This document shows, piece after piece, positions 41,564 to 50,116 of a stretch of DNA of 64,000 bases. The stretch lies in assembly GCA_039819095.1 (NCBI GenBank), contig JBCBSP010000002.1, forward strand, positions 310,001 to 374,000, given 5' to 3'. The first letter of the stretch is position 1. Each line of letters opens with the position of its first letter. The DNA is from JBCBSP01 sp039819095. GTDB taxonomy: Bacteria > Pseudomonadota > Alphaproteobacteria > Caulobacterales > Maricaulaceae. Position numbers and translations under genes: made by a program. The notes beneath the pieces are model-generated. The model was not told where the DNA came from and made no database searches. It was given only the letters and a program-made list of their open reading frames with translations.

Positions 41564-42157
41564 ATGCAGATCATTGCAGGTCTCGGCAATCCCGGCGGGC
41601 AATACGCCGGAAACCGGCACAATGTCGGCTTTCAGACGCTCGACGCGATCCAGCATCACTGGGCGCTCACGCCCTGGCGCAAACGCTTCAGCGCCCAGAC
41701 CAGCGAAGGCGCGATCGAGACCGCCTCCGGCCCGGTCAGGCTTCTGCTGATCAAGCCGCAAACCTTCTACAATGAGAGCGGCCGGGCGATCGGCGAGGCG
41801 GCGCGCTTCTACAAGGTGGCGCCGGGAGAGATCACCGTCTTCCATGACGAGCTCGATCTGGCGCCGGGCAAATTCCGGCTGAAGACCGGCGGCGGTCATG
41901 CCGGCAATAACGGGCTGCGCTCCACCATGGCCCATCTGGACGGAGAATTCCGCCGCGGGCGGATCGGCATCGGCCATCCCGGCGACAAGTCACGCGTGAC
42001 CGGCTGGGTGCTGTCCGATTTCCCCAAGGCCGATCAGGGCTGGGCGGATGCGCTGAAAGACGCCATCGCGCGGTCTCTGCCCCTGCTTCTGGAGAACGCC
42101 GAGGACGCGTTTCAGACCCGCGTCACCCACCTTGCGCCAGCGCCGGACAGAGACTAG
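41564..42157 (+). CDS. pth: Peptidyl-tRNA hydrolase
   Basis: A 197-residue enzyme starting MQIIAGLGNPGGQYAGNRHNVGF, with the catalytic His in RHNVG and the conserved KPQTFYNESG, VFHDELDLAPGKFRLK and GGGHAGNNGLRS. It releases peptides from drop-off peptidyl-tRNA. GGGAG lies 6 nt upstream of the ATG. Order rplY - pth - (yegP-like) - ychF is retained. Confidence 0.96.
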   Translation: MQIIAGLGNPGGQYAGNRHNVGFQTLDAIQHHWALTPWRKRFSAQTSEGAIETASGPVRLLLIKPQTFYNESGRAIGEAARFYKVAPGEITVFHDELDLAPGKFRLKTGGGHAGNNGLRSTMAHLDGEFRRGRIGIGHPGDKSRVTGWVLSDFPKADQGWADALKDAIARSLPLLLENAEDAFQTRVTHLAPAPDRD

Positions 42158-42246
42158 AGACCGCTCACCGCATTTTGCGGTGGCCCGGTCCGCGATTCCG
42201 GTTAACCTGTGTGTCTATCAATCACGCCTGTAAGCGGGAGTTATTC

Positions 42247-42432
42247 ATGGCTGGGAAATTCGATCTGAAGAAGGCCAAGAACGGCCAGACCTATTTCGTG
42301 CTGAAAGCGGCCAACGGCCAGGTCATCGCGCAAAGCGAGATGTACACCACCAAAGCGGCTGCGCTGAACGGCATTGAGTCGGTGAAGAAGAACGCCCCGG
42401 ACGCGGCGATCAACGATCTGACCGAAGGCTAA
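42247..42432 (+). CDS. YegP-family (DUF1508) protein
   Basis: A 61-residue protein: KFDLKKAKNGQTYFVLKAANG, then QSEMYTTKAAALNGIESVKKN. This is a single DUF1508 unit of the YegP fold (canonical YegP has two). The ATG at 42247 is preceded by GGGAG; an upstream in-frame codon would add 24 residues not seen in the family. It has no known role. Confidence 0.88.
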   Translation: MAGKFDLKKAKNGQTYFVLKAANGQVIAQSEMYTTKAAALNGIESVKKNAPDAAINDLTEG

Positions 42433-42486
42433 AGGCGAGCCGCCGGGCGCCGCCCGGTCTTTCGCCTGCGCGCTTGAGCGCTTATA

Positions 42487-42530
42487 GGGCTGCGCGACCT
42501 TTCATGTCTGAAAGGCGCGCGGCCTTTCTT
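42487..42530 (+). terminator. Hairpin terminator upstream of ychF
   Basis: A long stem built from GGGCTGCGCG..CTTTCA and TGAAAG..CGCGCGGCC (one G-T wobble), ending in CTTTCTT, lies between the yegP-like gene and ychF. Confidence 0.55.
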
Positions 42531-42569
42531 CGTTTCTCCCCCTCGCCTTTCCCGATCAGGAGCGCCTCC

Positions 42570-43667
42570 ATGGGTTTCAAATGCGGCATTGTCGGCTTGC
42601 CGAATGTGGGCAAGTCCACCCTGTTCAATGCGTTGACCCAGACCGCAGCGGCCCAGGCGGCCAACTACCCGTTCTGCACGATCGAGCCGAATGTTGGCGA
42701 AGTCGCCGTGCCTGAACCGCGGCTGGCGAAACTCGCCGAGATCGCCGGCTCGGCGAATGTGATCCCGGCGCGCATGGGCTTTGTCGATATCGCCGGCCTT
42801 GTGAAGGGCGCCAGCCAGGGCGAAGGGCTCGGCAATCAGTTCCTGGCCAATATCCGCGAGGTCGATGCGGTGGTGTATGTGCTGCGCTGTTTTGAAGATG
42901 GCGACGTCACCCATGTCGCCGGCAAGGTCGACCCGCTCGCCGATTTTGAGACCGTCGAGACCGAGCTGATGCTGGCCGATATGGAGAGCCTGGAAAAGCG
43001 CCGGGCCGGGCTGGAGAAGAAGGCCAAGACCGGCGACAAGGACGCCAAGGAAACGATCGCGCTGGTCGATCTGGCGCTGGCTGAACTGCGCGAAGGCCGG
43101 CCAGCCCGAAACGCTGAAATCGGCGAGGACCAGGAGCGCGGCTGGAAGATGCTGCAGCTTCTCACCGCCAAGCCCGTGATGTTCGTGGCCAATGTCGATG
43201 AAGACAGCGCCGGAAGCGGCAACGCCCATTCTGAAGCGGTCAAGGCGCGCGCAAGCGAAGAAGGCGCGGCCAGCGTCGCCATCTCAGCGAAAATCGAAAG
43301 CGAGCTCGCCCTGCTTGAAGCTGAAGAGCGGGCGGAATACCTCGCTGAAATCGGGCTGGAGGAACCGGGCCTGAACCGGCTCATCCACGCCGGCTACCGC
43401 CTGCTGGATCTGCAGACCTATTTCACCGCCGGCCCGAAAGAGGCCCGCGCCTGGACGATCCGCAAAGGCTGGACCGCGCCGAAAGCCGCCGGTGTCATCC
43501 ATGGCGATTTTGAAAAAGGCTTCATCCGCGCCGAAACCACCGCCTATGAGGATTATGTCGCCCATGGCGGCGAGGCCGGCGCGCGCGAGGCCGGCAAGCT
43601 GCGCCAGGAAGGCAAGGACTATATCGTCCAGGACGGCGATGTGATGCTGTTCAAGTTCAACGTCTAA
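42570..43667 (+). CDS. ychF: Redox-regulated ATPase YchF (OLA1)
   Basis: A 365-residue P-loop protein starting MGFKCGIVGLPNVGKSTLFN (Walker A), with NYPFCTIEPNVGEV, FVDIAGLVKGASQGEGLGN and a C-terminal TGS domain ending QDGDVMLFKFNV. It prefers ATP over GTP and associates with ribosomes. The start was chosen at 42570 with AGGAG upstream. Confidence 0.97.
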   Translation: MGFKCGIVGLPNVGKSTLFNALTQTAAAQAANYPFCTIEPNVGEVAVPEPRLAKLAEIAGSANVIPARMGFVDIAGLVKGASQGEGLGNQFLANIREVDAVVYVLRCFEDGDVTHVAGKVDPLADFETVETELMLADMESLEKRRAGLEKKAKTGDKDAKETIALVDLALAELREGRPARNAEIGEDQERGWKMLQLLTAKPVMFVANVDEDSAGSGNAHSEAVKARASEEGAASVAISAKIESELALLEAEERAEYLAEIGLEEPGLNRLIHAGYRLLDLQTYFTAGPKEARAWTIRKGWTAPKAAGVIHGDFEKGFIRAETTAYEDYVAHGGEAGAREAGKLRQEGKDYIVQDGDVMLFKFNV

Positions 43668-43685
43668 CCGCTTCAGGCCGCCCCC

Positions 43686-44543
43686 ATGAACGATACTGAC
43701 GACCTCCCGCCCGAACCCCAGGGCCGCGTCCTGATCATCGCCGGATCGGATTCCGGCGGCGGGGCAGGCATTCAGGCCGACATCAAGACCGTCGCCGCGC
43801 TCGGCGGATACGCCGCGACCGCGATCACGGCGCTGACGGTGCAGAACACGCTCGGCGTGACGGCCGTTCACCCGGTCCCGCTGGATATCATCACCGATCA
43901 GATCGAGGCGGTGCTCGGCGATATCGGCGCTGACGCGATCAAGACCGGCATGCTGCCCGACCCCGCCCTCATTGAGGCGGTCGCCGAACGCATCGAAGCG
44001 CAAACCCCGCCCATACCCCTCATTCTGGATCCGGTCATGGTGGCCACATCCGGCGATGTGCTGGTCTCGGACGACGCGATGAGCGCGATGCGCGACCGGC
44101 TGGTTCCGCTCGCTTATCTCGTCACGCCCAACGCGCCGGAGGCTGAACGCCTGACCGGGATCAAAGTCGAAGATCTCGACGGTCAGCGCGAAGCCGGCGA
44201 GGCGCTGCTGAACGCCGGCGCGAAGGCCGCGCTGATCAAGGGCGGGCATCTGGATGGCGCTGAAATCATTGATGTTCTGGTAACCCGAAACGGCATGCGC
44301 ATCTTCTCGCGCCCACGCATCCGCACCCGTCACACCCACGGCACGGGCTGCACGCTCGCCAGCGCCTGCGCGGCCTTCATCGCCCAGGGCATGAGTCTCG
44401 ATCGCGCCGTGGAACAGGCCGGCGACTATCTGCACGAAGCCATCAAGCGCGCCACCGGCCTGGGCCAGGGCGCCGGCCCGGTCGACCACACATGGCCGCT
44501 CAAAGACGCCTCGGTCTTCGGCGCCAGCCCGGTACGCGAATAA
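43686..44543 (+). CDS. thiD: Hydroxymethylpyrimidine/phosphomethylpyrimidine kinase
   Basis: A 285-residue ribokinase-fold enzyme: IIAGSDSGGGAGIQADIKTV, AATAITALTVQNTLGV, ILDPVMVATSGD, TPNAPEAERLTG and the ATP-site HTHGTGCTLASACAAF. It phosphorylates HMP and HMP-P in thiamine synthesis. It follows ychF by 18 bp. No THI-box riboswitch is seen. Confidence 0.95.
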   Translation: MNDTDDLPPEPQGRVLIIAGSDSGGGAGIQADIKTVAALGGYAATAITALTVQNTLGVTAVHPVPLDIITDQIEAVLGDIGADAIKTGMLPDPALIEAVAERIEAQTPPIPLILDPVMVATSGDVLVSDDAMSAMRDRLVPLAYLVTPNAPEAERLTGIKVEDLDGQREAGEALLNAGAKAALIKGGHLDGAEIIDVLVTRNGMRIFSRPRIRTRHTHGTGCTLASACAAFIAQGMSLDRAVEQAGDYLHEAIKRATGLGQGAGPVDHTWPLKDASVFGASPVRE

Positions 44544-44544
44544 G

Positions 44545-44666
44545 CCTGTCATCCCGGGCGAGCGTGAGCGAGACCCGGGACCTATTCCGGCAGGTCGGAA
44601 CCGTATGGTGCAAGGGTTGATGTCACGGCATAGGTCCCGGATCGCTTCGCGTCCTTCGATGACAGG
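44545..44666. repeat. Imperfect inverted repeat, REP-like intergenic element
   Basis: CCTGTCATC..CCCGGGACCTAT at the left and its reverse complement (ATAGGTCCCGG..GATGACAGG) at the right form an imperfect inverted repeat of about 120 bp. Elements with TGTCATCCCGGG and GACCCGGGACC ends are familiar dispersed intergenic repeats in alphaproteobacterial genomes. It lies between the convergent thiD and thrS stops and may serve as a bidirectional terminator. Confidence 0.75.
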
Positions 44667-44692
44667 GAGCGGAGTGAGGCGCGGGCGGCGGG

Positions 44693-46633
44693 TTACGCCG
44701 CTTCGGCGGTTGTCGGCGCGGCGCGGGTGCGGGCCTCTTCGATGAGGCTGGCGGCGGCTTCATCCAGGCTCATCGAGGTGTTGGCGCGGCTGCCGAGACG
44801 GCGCACGGCGACGCTGCGGTCTTCAGCTTCCTGACGACCGACCACGATGACGGCGGGGACTTTGGCGTTGGAGTGTTCGCGCACCTTATAGCCGATCTTC
44901 TCGTTCCTCAGATCGGTCTCCACGCGCAGCCCCGCCGCGCGCAGCGTCGCAGCGACGTCTTCCGCATAGGCGTCGGCATCCGAGGTGATGGTCGCGACCA
45001 CCGCCTGAACCGGGGCCAGCCAGAGCGGCATGCGTCCGGCGTGATGCTCGATGAGAATGCCGGTGAAGCGTTCCAGAGACCCGAACAGCGCCCGGTGCAG
45101 CATGACCGGGCGATGCTTGACCCCGTCCTCGCCCATATAGTTGGCGTCCAGACGGTCCGGCAGGTTGAAATCGACCTGCAGCGTGCCGCACTGCCAGTCG
45201 CGTCCGATCGCATCGCGCAGGACGAACTCAAGCTTGGGCCCGTAAAACGCCCCCTCGCCCGGGTTATAGCCATAGGGCAGTCCGGTTGCGTCGAGCGCGG
45301 CCTTCAGCGCGGCTTCGGAACGGTCCCAGACCTCATCTTCGCCGACCCGCTGTTCAGGACGGTCTGAGAATTTGATGTGCACATCCTCAAAGCCGAACTC
45401 GCGATAGATGTCGAGGATGAGATCGACCACCTTGATGCACTCTTCCTGCAGCTGGTCCGGCGTGCAGAAAATGTGGGCGTCATCCTGGGTGAAGTGGCGT
45501 ACGCGCATCATGCCGTGCAGCGCGCCGGACGGCTCATAACGGTGGACCTTGCCGAACTCGGCCAGCCGCATCGGCAGTTCGCGATAGCTATGCAGATGCG
45601 CGTTATAGACCTGGACATGGCCGGGGCAGTTCATCGGCTTCAGCGCGAATTTGCGTTCGTCCGGCGTGACGGTGGAGAACATGTTCTCACCGAATTTCTC
45701 CGCGTGGCCGGAGCGCTCCCAGAGCGCATAGTCCAGCACGTCCGGCGTGTTGATCTCGCGATAGCCGGCCTGGGTATTGCGTTCGCGCATATACTCGATG
45801 AGGTTCTGAAACAGCGTCCAGCCTTTCGGGTGCCAGAAGATCGAACCCGGCCCCTCTTCCTGGACATGGAACAGATCCATCTCGCGGCCGAGCTTGCGGT
45901 GGTCGCGCTTTTCGGCCTCCTCCAGGCGTTTGAGATACGCCTTGAGTTCCTTCGGATCGCGCCAGGCGGTGCCGTAAATGCGCTGCAGCATCGCGTTGCG
46001 GTGATCGCCGCGCCAATAGGCGCCGGCCACCTTGGTCAGCTTGAACCCTTTGCCGATATGCCTGGTGGTCGGCAGGTGCGGACCGCGACACAGATCGTGC
46101 CAGTCGCCGTGATGATAGATGCGCACATCCTCATCGCCCGGCAGGTCCTCGATGATCTCCGCCTTATAGTGCTCGCCGAGCGCCTTGAAGTGGGCGACCG
46201 CTTCATCGCGCGCCCAGACCTCGCGGCGCGTCGGCAGAGCTTCGCCGACCAGCTCCTTCATGCGCTGCTCAATCTTGCCCAGATCATCAATGGAGAAGGG
46301 CTCGTCGCGCGCGAAATCGTAGAAGAAGCCGTCATCGATCACCGGGCCGATCGTGACCTGGGTGTCCGGATAGAGATCCTGAACCGCCTGGGCGAGCAGG
46401 TGCGCCGCATCGTGGCGGATCAGCTCCAGCGCTTCGTCATCCTTGCGTTCAACGAAGGAGATGTCGGCGCCGCCGGGCAGCTCGCGATCCAGATCCCACA
46501 CCTCGCCATCGACGCGCAGAGCCAGCACCTCGCGCGCGCGGTTCTCGTTCAGCAGACGCTCGGCGGCTTGGGTTCCGGTCACCGGCGCGGCAAGCTCTTC
46601 AACGGACCCGTCAGGCAAGCGCACAGTGATCAT
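44693..46633 (-). CDS. thrS: Threonyl-tRNA synthetase
   Basis: A 646-residue class II synthetase starting MITVRLPDGSVEEL. Order: TGS domain, editing domain with HDAAHLLAQAV and the YHHGDWHDLCRGPHLP region (about residues 70-225), the catalytic core with motif 2 (MRVRHFTQDDAHIFC) and the zinc-site MNCPGHVQVY, then motif 3 (MLHRALFGSLERFTGILIEHHAG) and the anticodon-binding domain. AGGAATGAG precedes the start; the upstream 18 in-frame codons are not part of the family. Confidence 0.96.
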   Translation of the reverse strand: MITVRLPDGSVEELAAPVTGTQAAERLLNENRAREVLALRVDGEVWDLDRELPGGADISFVERKDDEALELIRHDAAHLLAQAVQDLYPDTQVTIGPVIDDGFFYDFARDEPFSIDDLGKIEQRMKELVGEALPTRREVWARDEAVAHFKALGEHYKAEIIEDLPGDEDVRIYHHGDWHDLCRGPHLPTTRHIGKGFKLTKVAGAYWRGDHRNAMLQRIYGTAWRDPKELKAYLKRLEEAEKRDHRKLGREMDLFHVQEEGPGSIFWHPKGWTLFQNLIEYMRERNTQAGYREINTPDVLDYALWERSGHAEKFGENMFSTVTPDERKFALKPMNCPGHVQVYNAHLHSYRELPMRLAEFGKVHRYEPSGALHGMMRVRHFTQDDAHIFCTPDQLQEECIKVVDLILDIYREFGFEDVHIKFSDRPEQRVGEDEVWDRSEAALKAALDATGLPYGYNPGEGAFYGPKLEFVLRDAIGRDWQCGTLQVDFNLPDRLDANYMGEDGVKHRPVMLHRALFGSLERFTGILIEHHAGRMPLWLAPVQAVVATITSDADAYAEDVAATLRAAGLRVETDLRNEKIGYKVREHSNAKVPAVIVVGRQEAEDRSVAVRRLGSRANTSMSLDEAAASLIEEARTRAAPTTAEAA

Positions 46634-47089
46634 TGGCTCATTCCTCATTCTTGACGGCGCGCCGCGCATCGGCCCGCCCGCGCCCATGGGTGGAGCGCAG
46701 CAGTTCAGATCAACTTGGCTTTAGGCGCTTGCGAGCAAAGGCGTCAACGCCCTGAAGCGCCTAAAGCCCGCAGGGGGCGCCGTTGCGGCATTCCTGTGCG
46801 CGTTCATCCGGGCTGGCGAGCACTACCGCCCAGCCCGTCAGCACGGTCGACCGGGCCCCGCCATTCGAGCTGACAGCGCCAGATCGCCATCGCTTGCGAG
46901 CTTGAAGCCTGCAAGGCTGGAAAGCCGTCGAACGATGTTCACCCGATCAAACACGTGTCGCGTATCGCCACGCGCCTCGAGCGGCGCGCAACTGTTTTGC
47001 TCGGTTTCCTGCAGATCACCGCAAGCAGGCTATCGCGTCGATGAAATCAGGTCAGCCGAAGCCCGGATAATGTGAGGCCTGGCCCAACG
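46634..47089. other. Gene-free stretch upstream of thrS
   Basis: About 450 bp with no convincing frame, RNA gene or strong hairpin. The thrS promoter and leader are expected near its left end, but I cannot identify a T-box or other attenuator. Confidence 0.5.
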
Positions 47090-47398
47090 TCAGCAATTGC
47101 CCCAGTACGCGCACTCCTGCGCAGAGACCCCGCGCTGAATGTCGCGGGTCTCCCGGCGCGCCTCTTCAGCCTGTTGCGCCCATTCCGCCCGGGTCTTGCA
47201 GACCCTGCCATGAAAGCGAGTGCCGGTTCGCTGTACGCGACGGCAGACTTCCGCGTCCGGATCAAGTTCTGAAGCGGCGTCGTCAGTATTCTCCGCCATC
47301 CGGGTTGGCGGCTGAGCGCTCGCCGCCGCATCGTCATTGACCGTGGAGCAAGCCGCCAGGAGAAGGCCCGCCATGCTAATCAGAATGAATTTGTCCAT
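47090..47398 (-). CDS. Small lipoprotein of unknown function
   Basis: A 102-residue protein with a lipobox (LLLAACSTV, Cys17). The mature part is acidic and then helical (RAEWAQQAEEARRETRDIQ), with four further cysteines (EVCRRVQ, RVCKTR, ECAYWGNC) that could form disulfides. The pattern VCRRVQRTGTRF..RVCKTRAEW resembles small alphaproteobacterial lipoproteins of unknown role. AGGGG is 8 nt upstream of the start. Confidence 0.75.
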   Translation of the reverse strand: MDKFILISMAGLLLAACSTVNDDAAASAQPPTRMAENTDDAASELDPDAEVCRRVQRTGTRFHGRVCKTRAEWAQQAEEARRETRDIQRGVSAQECAYWGNC

Positions 47399-47712
47399 CG
47401 TGCGCCCCTGCTGATCTCGATCGCCGCCTCACTCTGGGCAGTAAAACTCTTCCTGCGGGACCGGTCAAATCGTGCGATGACCTTGCTGCCGGACAATCCT
47501 TTGGAAATCCACGAAATGCGGAGGCGAGCTACGGCTCGCCTTCTTCTTTGCCCGCCTCTCATTTGCGATCCCAGTGGATATCGATGACCGGCGGCGCCTA
47601 TGCGGAGCTGAGAGGCGGGCAAGGCTCAGGCCCTGATCGCCAGGCTCAAACACGAAAAAGGGAGATGGCGTCGCCATCTCCCTTTTCTCGTACCCGGTTT
47701 TAAGCAACCGGC
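47399..47712. other. Gene-free stretch between the small lipoprotein and rpmA
   Basis: Apart from the rpmA terminator at 47655-47686 I see nothing here. Short minus-strand frames in this interval run through that terminator and are not credible genes. Confidence 0.55.
47655..47686 (-). terminator. Rho-independent terminator after rpmA
   Basis: A 14-bp perfect stem (AAAAGGGAGATGGC and GCCATCTCCCTTTT) with a 3-nt loop, followed on the minus strand by a T run, lies 26 bp after the rpmA stop. Confidence 0.9.
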
Positions 47713-47982
47713 TTATTCAGCCGCATCAGCCAGCGGCGCGACCGAGACATAGGTTCGGTTCTGCGCCTTCTTGGCGAAGGTCACCCGGCCTTCGGTCAGC
47801 GCGAACAGGGTGTGATCCTTGCCCATGCCGACATTCTCGCCCGGATAGTATTTCGTGCCGCGCTGGCGGATGATGATATTGCCGGGGATCACTTGCTGAC
47901 CGCCGGATTTCTTGACGCCAAGGCGCCGGCCTGCTGAGTCGCGGCCATTGCGTGAGGAGCCGCCTGCCTTCTTGTGAGCCAT
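47713..47982 (-). CDS. rpmA: 50S ribosomal protein L27
   Basis: An 89-residue protein starting MAHKKAGGSSRNGRDSAGRR, with VIPGNIIIRQRGTKYYPG and GKDHTLFALTEGRV. This is the standard L27, whose N-terminus reaches the peptidyl-transferase centre. It follows rplU by 28 bp in one operon. Confidence 0.97.
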   Translation of the reverse strand: MAHKKAGGSSRNGRDSAGRRLGVKKSGGQQVIPGNIIIRQRGTKYYPGENVGMGKDHTLFALTEGRVTFAKKAQNRTYVSVAPLADAAE

Positions 47983-48010
47983 TGTCTGCTCTCCTTAAAA
48001 ATAAAGCGGC

Positions 48011-48685
48011 TTACTTGCCCGCAAGGTCTTTGGCCGCGGCGATCCAGTCGCCTTTCTCGGCCTTGGCTTTCACGCCGGAAATCGTGTCTTCCAGCGCATC
48101 GAGATCGGCCTCGGTCCAGGCGGCGACGTGCGCAAAGCTCGTCACGCCGGCCTCGGCGAGTTTCTTCGCGTAGGCCGGGCCTACGCCGTTCAGCACGGTC
48201 AGATCGTCGGCGACCGCAGCCGCTTCGGCCTTCTTGGCGGCCGGCTTGGCTTCGGCCTTGGGCGCGGCGGGCTTTTTCGCAGCCGGCTTGGCCTTGGTTT
48301 CCTTGGCTTCGGCTTTCGGCGCTTCGGTCTTGGCGGTCTCGCCCTTGACCAGCTTGGTCTTAGCCTTGGCGCCCGGCGCGACGATCTCCGCGATGCGGAT
48401 CAGCGCCTCATACTGACGGTGGCCCTTGGTGCGGCGATAATTCTGACGGCGGCGCTTCTTGAAGACCTTGATCTTCTTGCCCTTGCGCAGCTCCACCAGC
48501 TCGGCGCGCACTTGCGCGCCGTCCACCAGCGGGCTTCCGACGGTCACGCCGTCATCGCCGCCGAGCATCAGCACCTGGTCCAGCGCGAACACGTCGCCGG
48601 CTGCGGCGTCGAGCTTTTCGATCACCAGCTTGTCGCCTTCAGTGACTTTGTATTGCTTGCCGCCGGTCTTTATCACCGCGTACAT
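48011..48685 (-). CDS. rplU: 50S ribosomal protein L21 with a C-terminal helix-hairpin-helix extension
   Basis: A 224-residue protein, twice the usual L21 length. Residues 1-102 are L21 (MYAVIKTGGKQYKVTEGD, FKKRRRQNYRRTKGHRQ). A linker of about 60 residues rich in Lys/Ala/Pro/Glu follows. Residues about 165-224 (LTVLNGVGPAYAKKLAEAG, WTEADLDALEDTI) match the helix-hairpin-helix segment found in several predicted nucleic-acid-binding proteins. AAGGAATG lies upstream of the ATG; the longer upstream frame has no L21 similarity. Such extended L21 proteins occur in some alphaproteobacteria; what the extension binds is unknown. Confidence 0.93.
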   Translation of the reverse strand: MYAVIKTGGKQYKVTEGDKLVIEKLDAAAGDVFALDQVLMLGGDDGVTVGSPLVDGAQVRAELVELRKGKKIKVFKKRRRQNYRRTKGHRQYEALIRIAEIVAPGAKAKTKLVKGETAKTEAPKAEAKETKAKPAAKKPAAPKAEAKPAAKKAEAAAVADDLTVLNGVGPAYAKKLAEAGVTSFAHVAAWTEADLDALEDTISGVKAKAEKGDWIAAAKDLAGK

Positions 48686-48976
48686 GGCTTCATTCCTTTT
48701 CAATCCGGTCCGTCGCAGCGCTGTCAACGCGCCCCGCGGGAGCCCTTTTTCTTCGCCGCCTTCTTTGCAAATGCGGCGTTGTTCATTGATCGCCCGGAAG
48801 TCTTGTTTCAAACGCAAAGACCCGCCTTCGGGCAGAGGGCGGGCCCAGGAGCGCGCGATATAGTCAGAACGACCCCTCAGAGTCAACGCGCTGAAGGCGC
48901 TGCGGGGCGGGTCTGAACGCCTGCGCGCGCGCCATTGACCCGGCCTGAGGCCTTCAATAGGTTGCCCGCGCCCTGA

Positions 48977-49066
48977 GGAGAGGTGCCGGAGTGGTCGAAC
49001 GGGGCGGTCTCGAAAACCGTTGTGCCTTTACGGGCACCGAGGGTTCGAATCCCTCTCTCTCCGCCA
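48977..49066 (+). tRNA. tRNA-Ser (anticodon CGA)
   Basis: A 90-nt class II tRNA with encoded CCA. The acceptor GGAGAGG pairs with TCTCTCC, the anticodon arm reads GCGGT-CTCGAAA-ACCGT (anticodon CGA, codon UCG), a long variable arm follows (TGTGCCTTTACGGGCACC) and the T-arm contains GGTTCGAATCC. The accessory block begins just downstream. Confidence 0.95.
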
Positions 49067-49408
49067 TACTCTTCCACAAGTCTTTGTACGATCTTTTACG
49101 CTACAGCCTGTTTTTGCCGCCCTCGCATTCAACGAGCTTGGCATTGATCTGGACTAGTGAGTTCGGCTTGTCGGTAATGTCAGGCAGCTTCATCGGCGGT
49201 CGCTTTCTCCGCCAAGGAACAACCCGCGGCAGGCAACCGCGCACAGGGCGTGCTCTGTTCAAGCTGTCGGTCACTGAACCGTCTCCAAACGCTTAGCTCC
49301 TGTAAACGCAGCGCCCCGAGATAGGGGGTTGCGTTCATCTGCTGATGTCCGTTATCTAATATAAGCGGTCAACCGCTTATATTGAAGTAAAATCCATGGA
49401 GGCCAGAT
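49067..49408. other. Gene-free stretch between tRNA-Ser and the ABC exporter, holding its promoter
   Basis: About 340 bp, with GC lower than the surroundings. No gene is visible. The right end holds a 26-bp palindrome at 49358-49383, described separately. Confidence 0.6.
49358..49383. promoter_or_regulatory. Palindromic TetR-type operator
   Basis: AATATAAGCGGT and ACCGCTTATATT form perfect 12-bp arms around a 2-bp centre (CA), located 25 bp upstream of the GTG start of the ABC ATPase gene. The operon ends with a TetR/AcrR repressor, for which such a palindrome is the expected binding site. The preceding TAATATAA-like sequence may overlap the promoter -10 box. Confidence 0.8.
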
Positions 49409-50116
49409 GTGTCCGATCCTGCGTTGATAGACCTTCGAGACGTTACAAAGCGCTACAAGCGGCCTGACGGTCCTTCGTTCGATGCACTTAAGGGCGTGAC
49501 CTGCACGATCCCAGCAAGCAGCATGACCGCGATCGTCGGCCGCTCAGGCAGCGGCAAGTCCACCTTGCTCCACCTGATCGCCGGTCTCGACCATCCAAGC
49601 GCCGGTTCGGTGGACGTGTCGGGTGTTTCGCTTGGAGCCTTAAGCGAAGACCGGCTGGCGAAGTGGCGCGGCGCTGAAGTCGGCGTCGTCTTCCAGTTCT
49701 TTCAACTCCTCCCCACCCTGACGATCTTGGAGAACATCCTGCTCGCCATGGATTTTGTCGGAGCCGTCCCGGCGCGGGACCGCCGGAGCCGTGCGCTCGC
49801 GTTGCTCGATCGCGTCGGCATCGCCGATCAGGCGGGCAAACTGCCCGGCACGCTCTCGGGCGGCCAGCAGCAGCGCGCGGCCATCGCGCGGGCCATCGCC
49901 AACGATCCCAAGCTCCTCGTCGCGGACGAGCCGACGGGCAATCTGGACACGGACTCCGCCGCCACGGTCATGGGTCTTCTGACCTCGTTGGCCGACGACG
50001 GGCGCGCCGTCATCGTCGTCACCCACGATGACGGTGTTGCGGCGCGCGCCGACCGCCTGATCCGCCTGTCCGACGGCATGATCGTCGAAGATACGGCAAA
50101 GGCGGCTGTACAATGA
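49409..50116 (+). CDS. ABC transporter ATP-binding protein, LolD/MacB type
   Basis: A 235-residue ATPase starting at GTG, with GGAGG 6 nt upstream. Walker A GRSGSGKST (Lys50), Q-loop VFQFFQLLPTLT, signature LSGGQQQRAAIARA, Walker B LLVADEPTGNLD and the H-loop VVTHD are intact. It pairs with the FtsX-type permease encoded 4 nt overlapping downstream. It powers a MacB/LolCDE-like machine that moves substrates from the periplasmic side or reshapes the envelope rather than classical import. The repressor at 52502 suggests inducible efflux. Confidence 0.95.
   Translation: MSDPALIDLRDVTKRYKRPDGPSFDALKGVTCTIPASSMTAIVGRSGSGKSTLLHLIAGLDHPSAGSVDVSGVSLGALSEDRLAKWRGAEVGVVFQFFQLLPTLTILENILLAMDFVGAVPARDRRSRALALLDRVGIADQAGKLPGTLSGGQQQRAAIARAIANDPKLLVADEPTGNLDTDSAATVMGLLTSLADDGRAVIVVTHDDGVAARADRLIRLSDGMIVEDTAKAAVQ

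Noticed and set aside
42166..42182. Small hairpin after pth
   Set aside because: CACCGCA/TGCGGTG stem has no T run, so I do not call it a terminator.
45377..46654. 425-codon plus-strand frame across thrS
   Set aside because: Antisense of the threonyl-tRNA synthetase; no recognisable domain.
47465..47707. 80-codon minus-strand frame between the small lipoprotein and rpmA
   Set aside because: Runs through the rpmA terminator and has no domain or ribosome-binding site.
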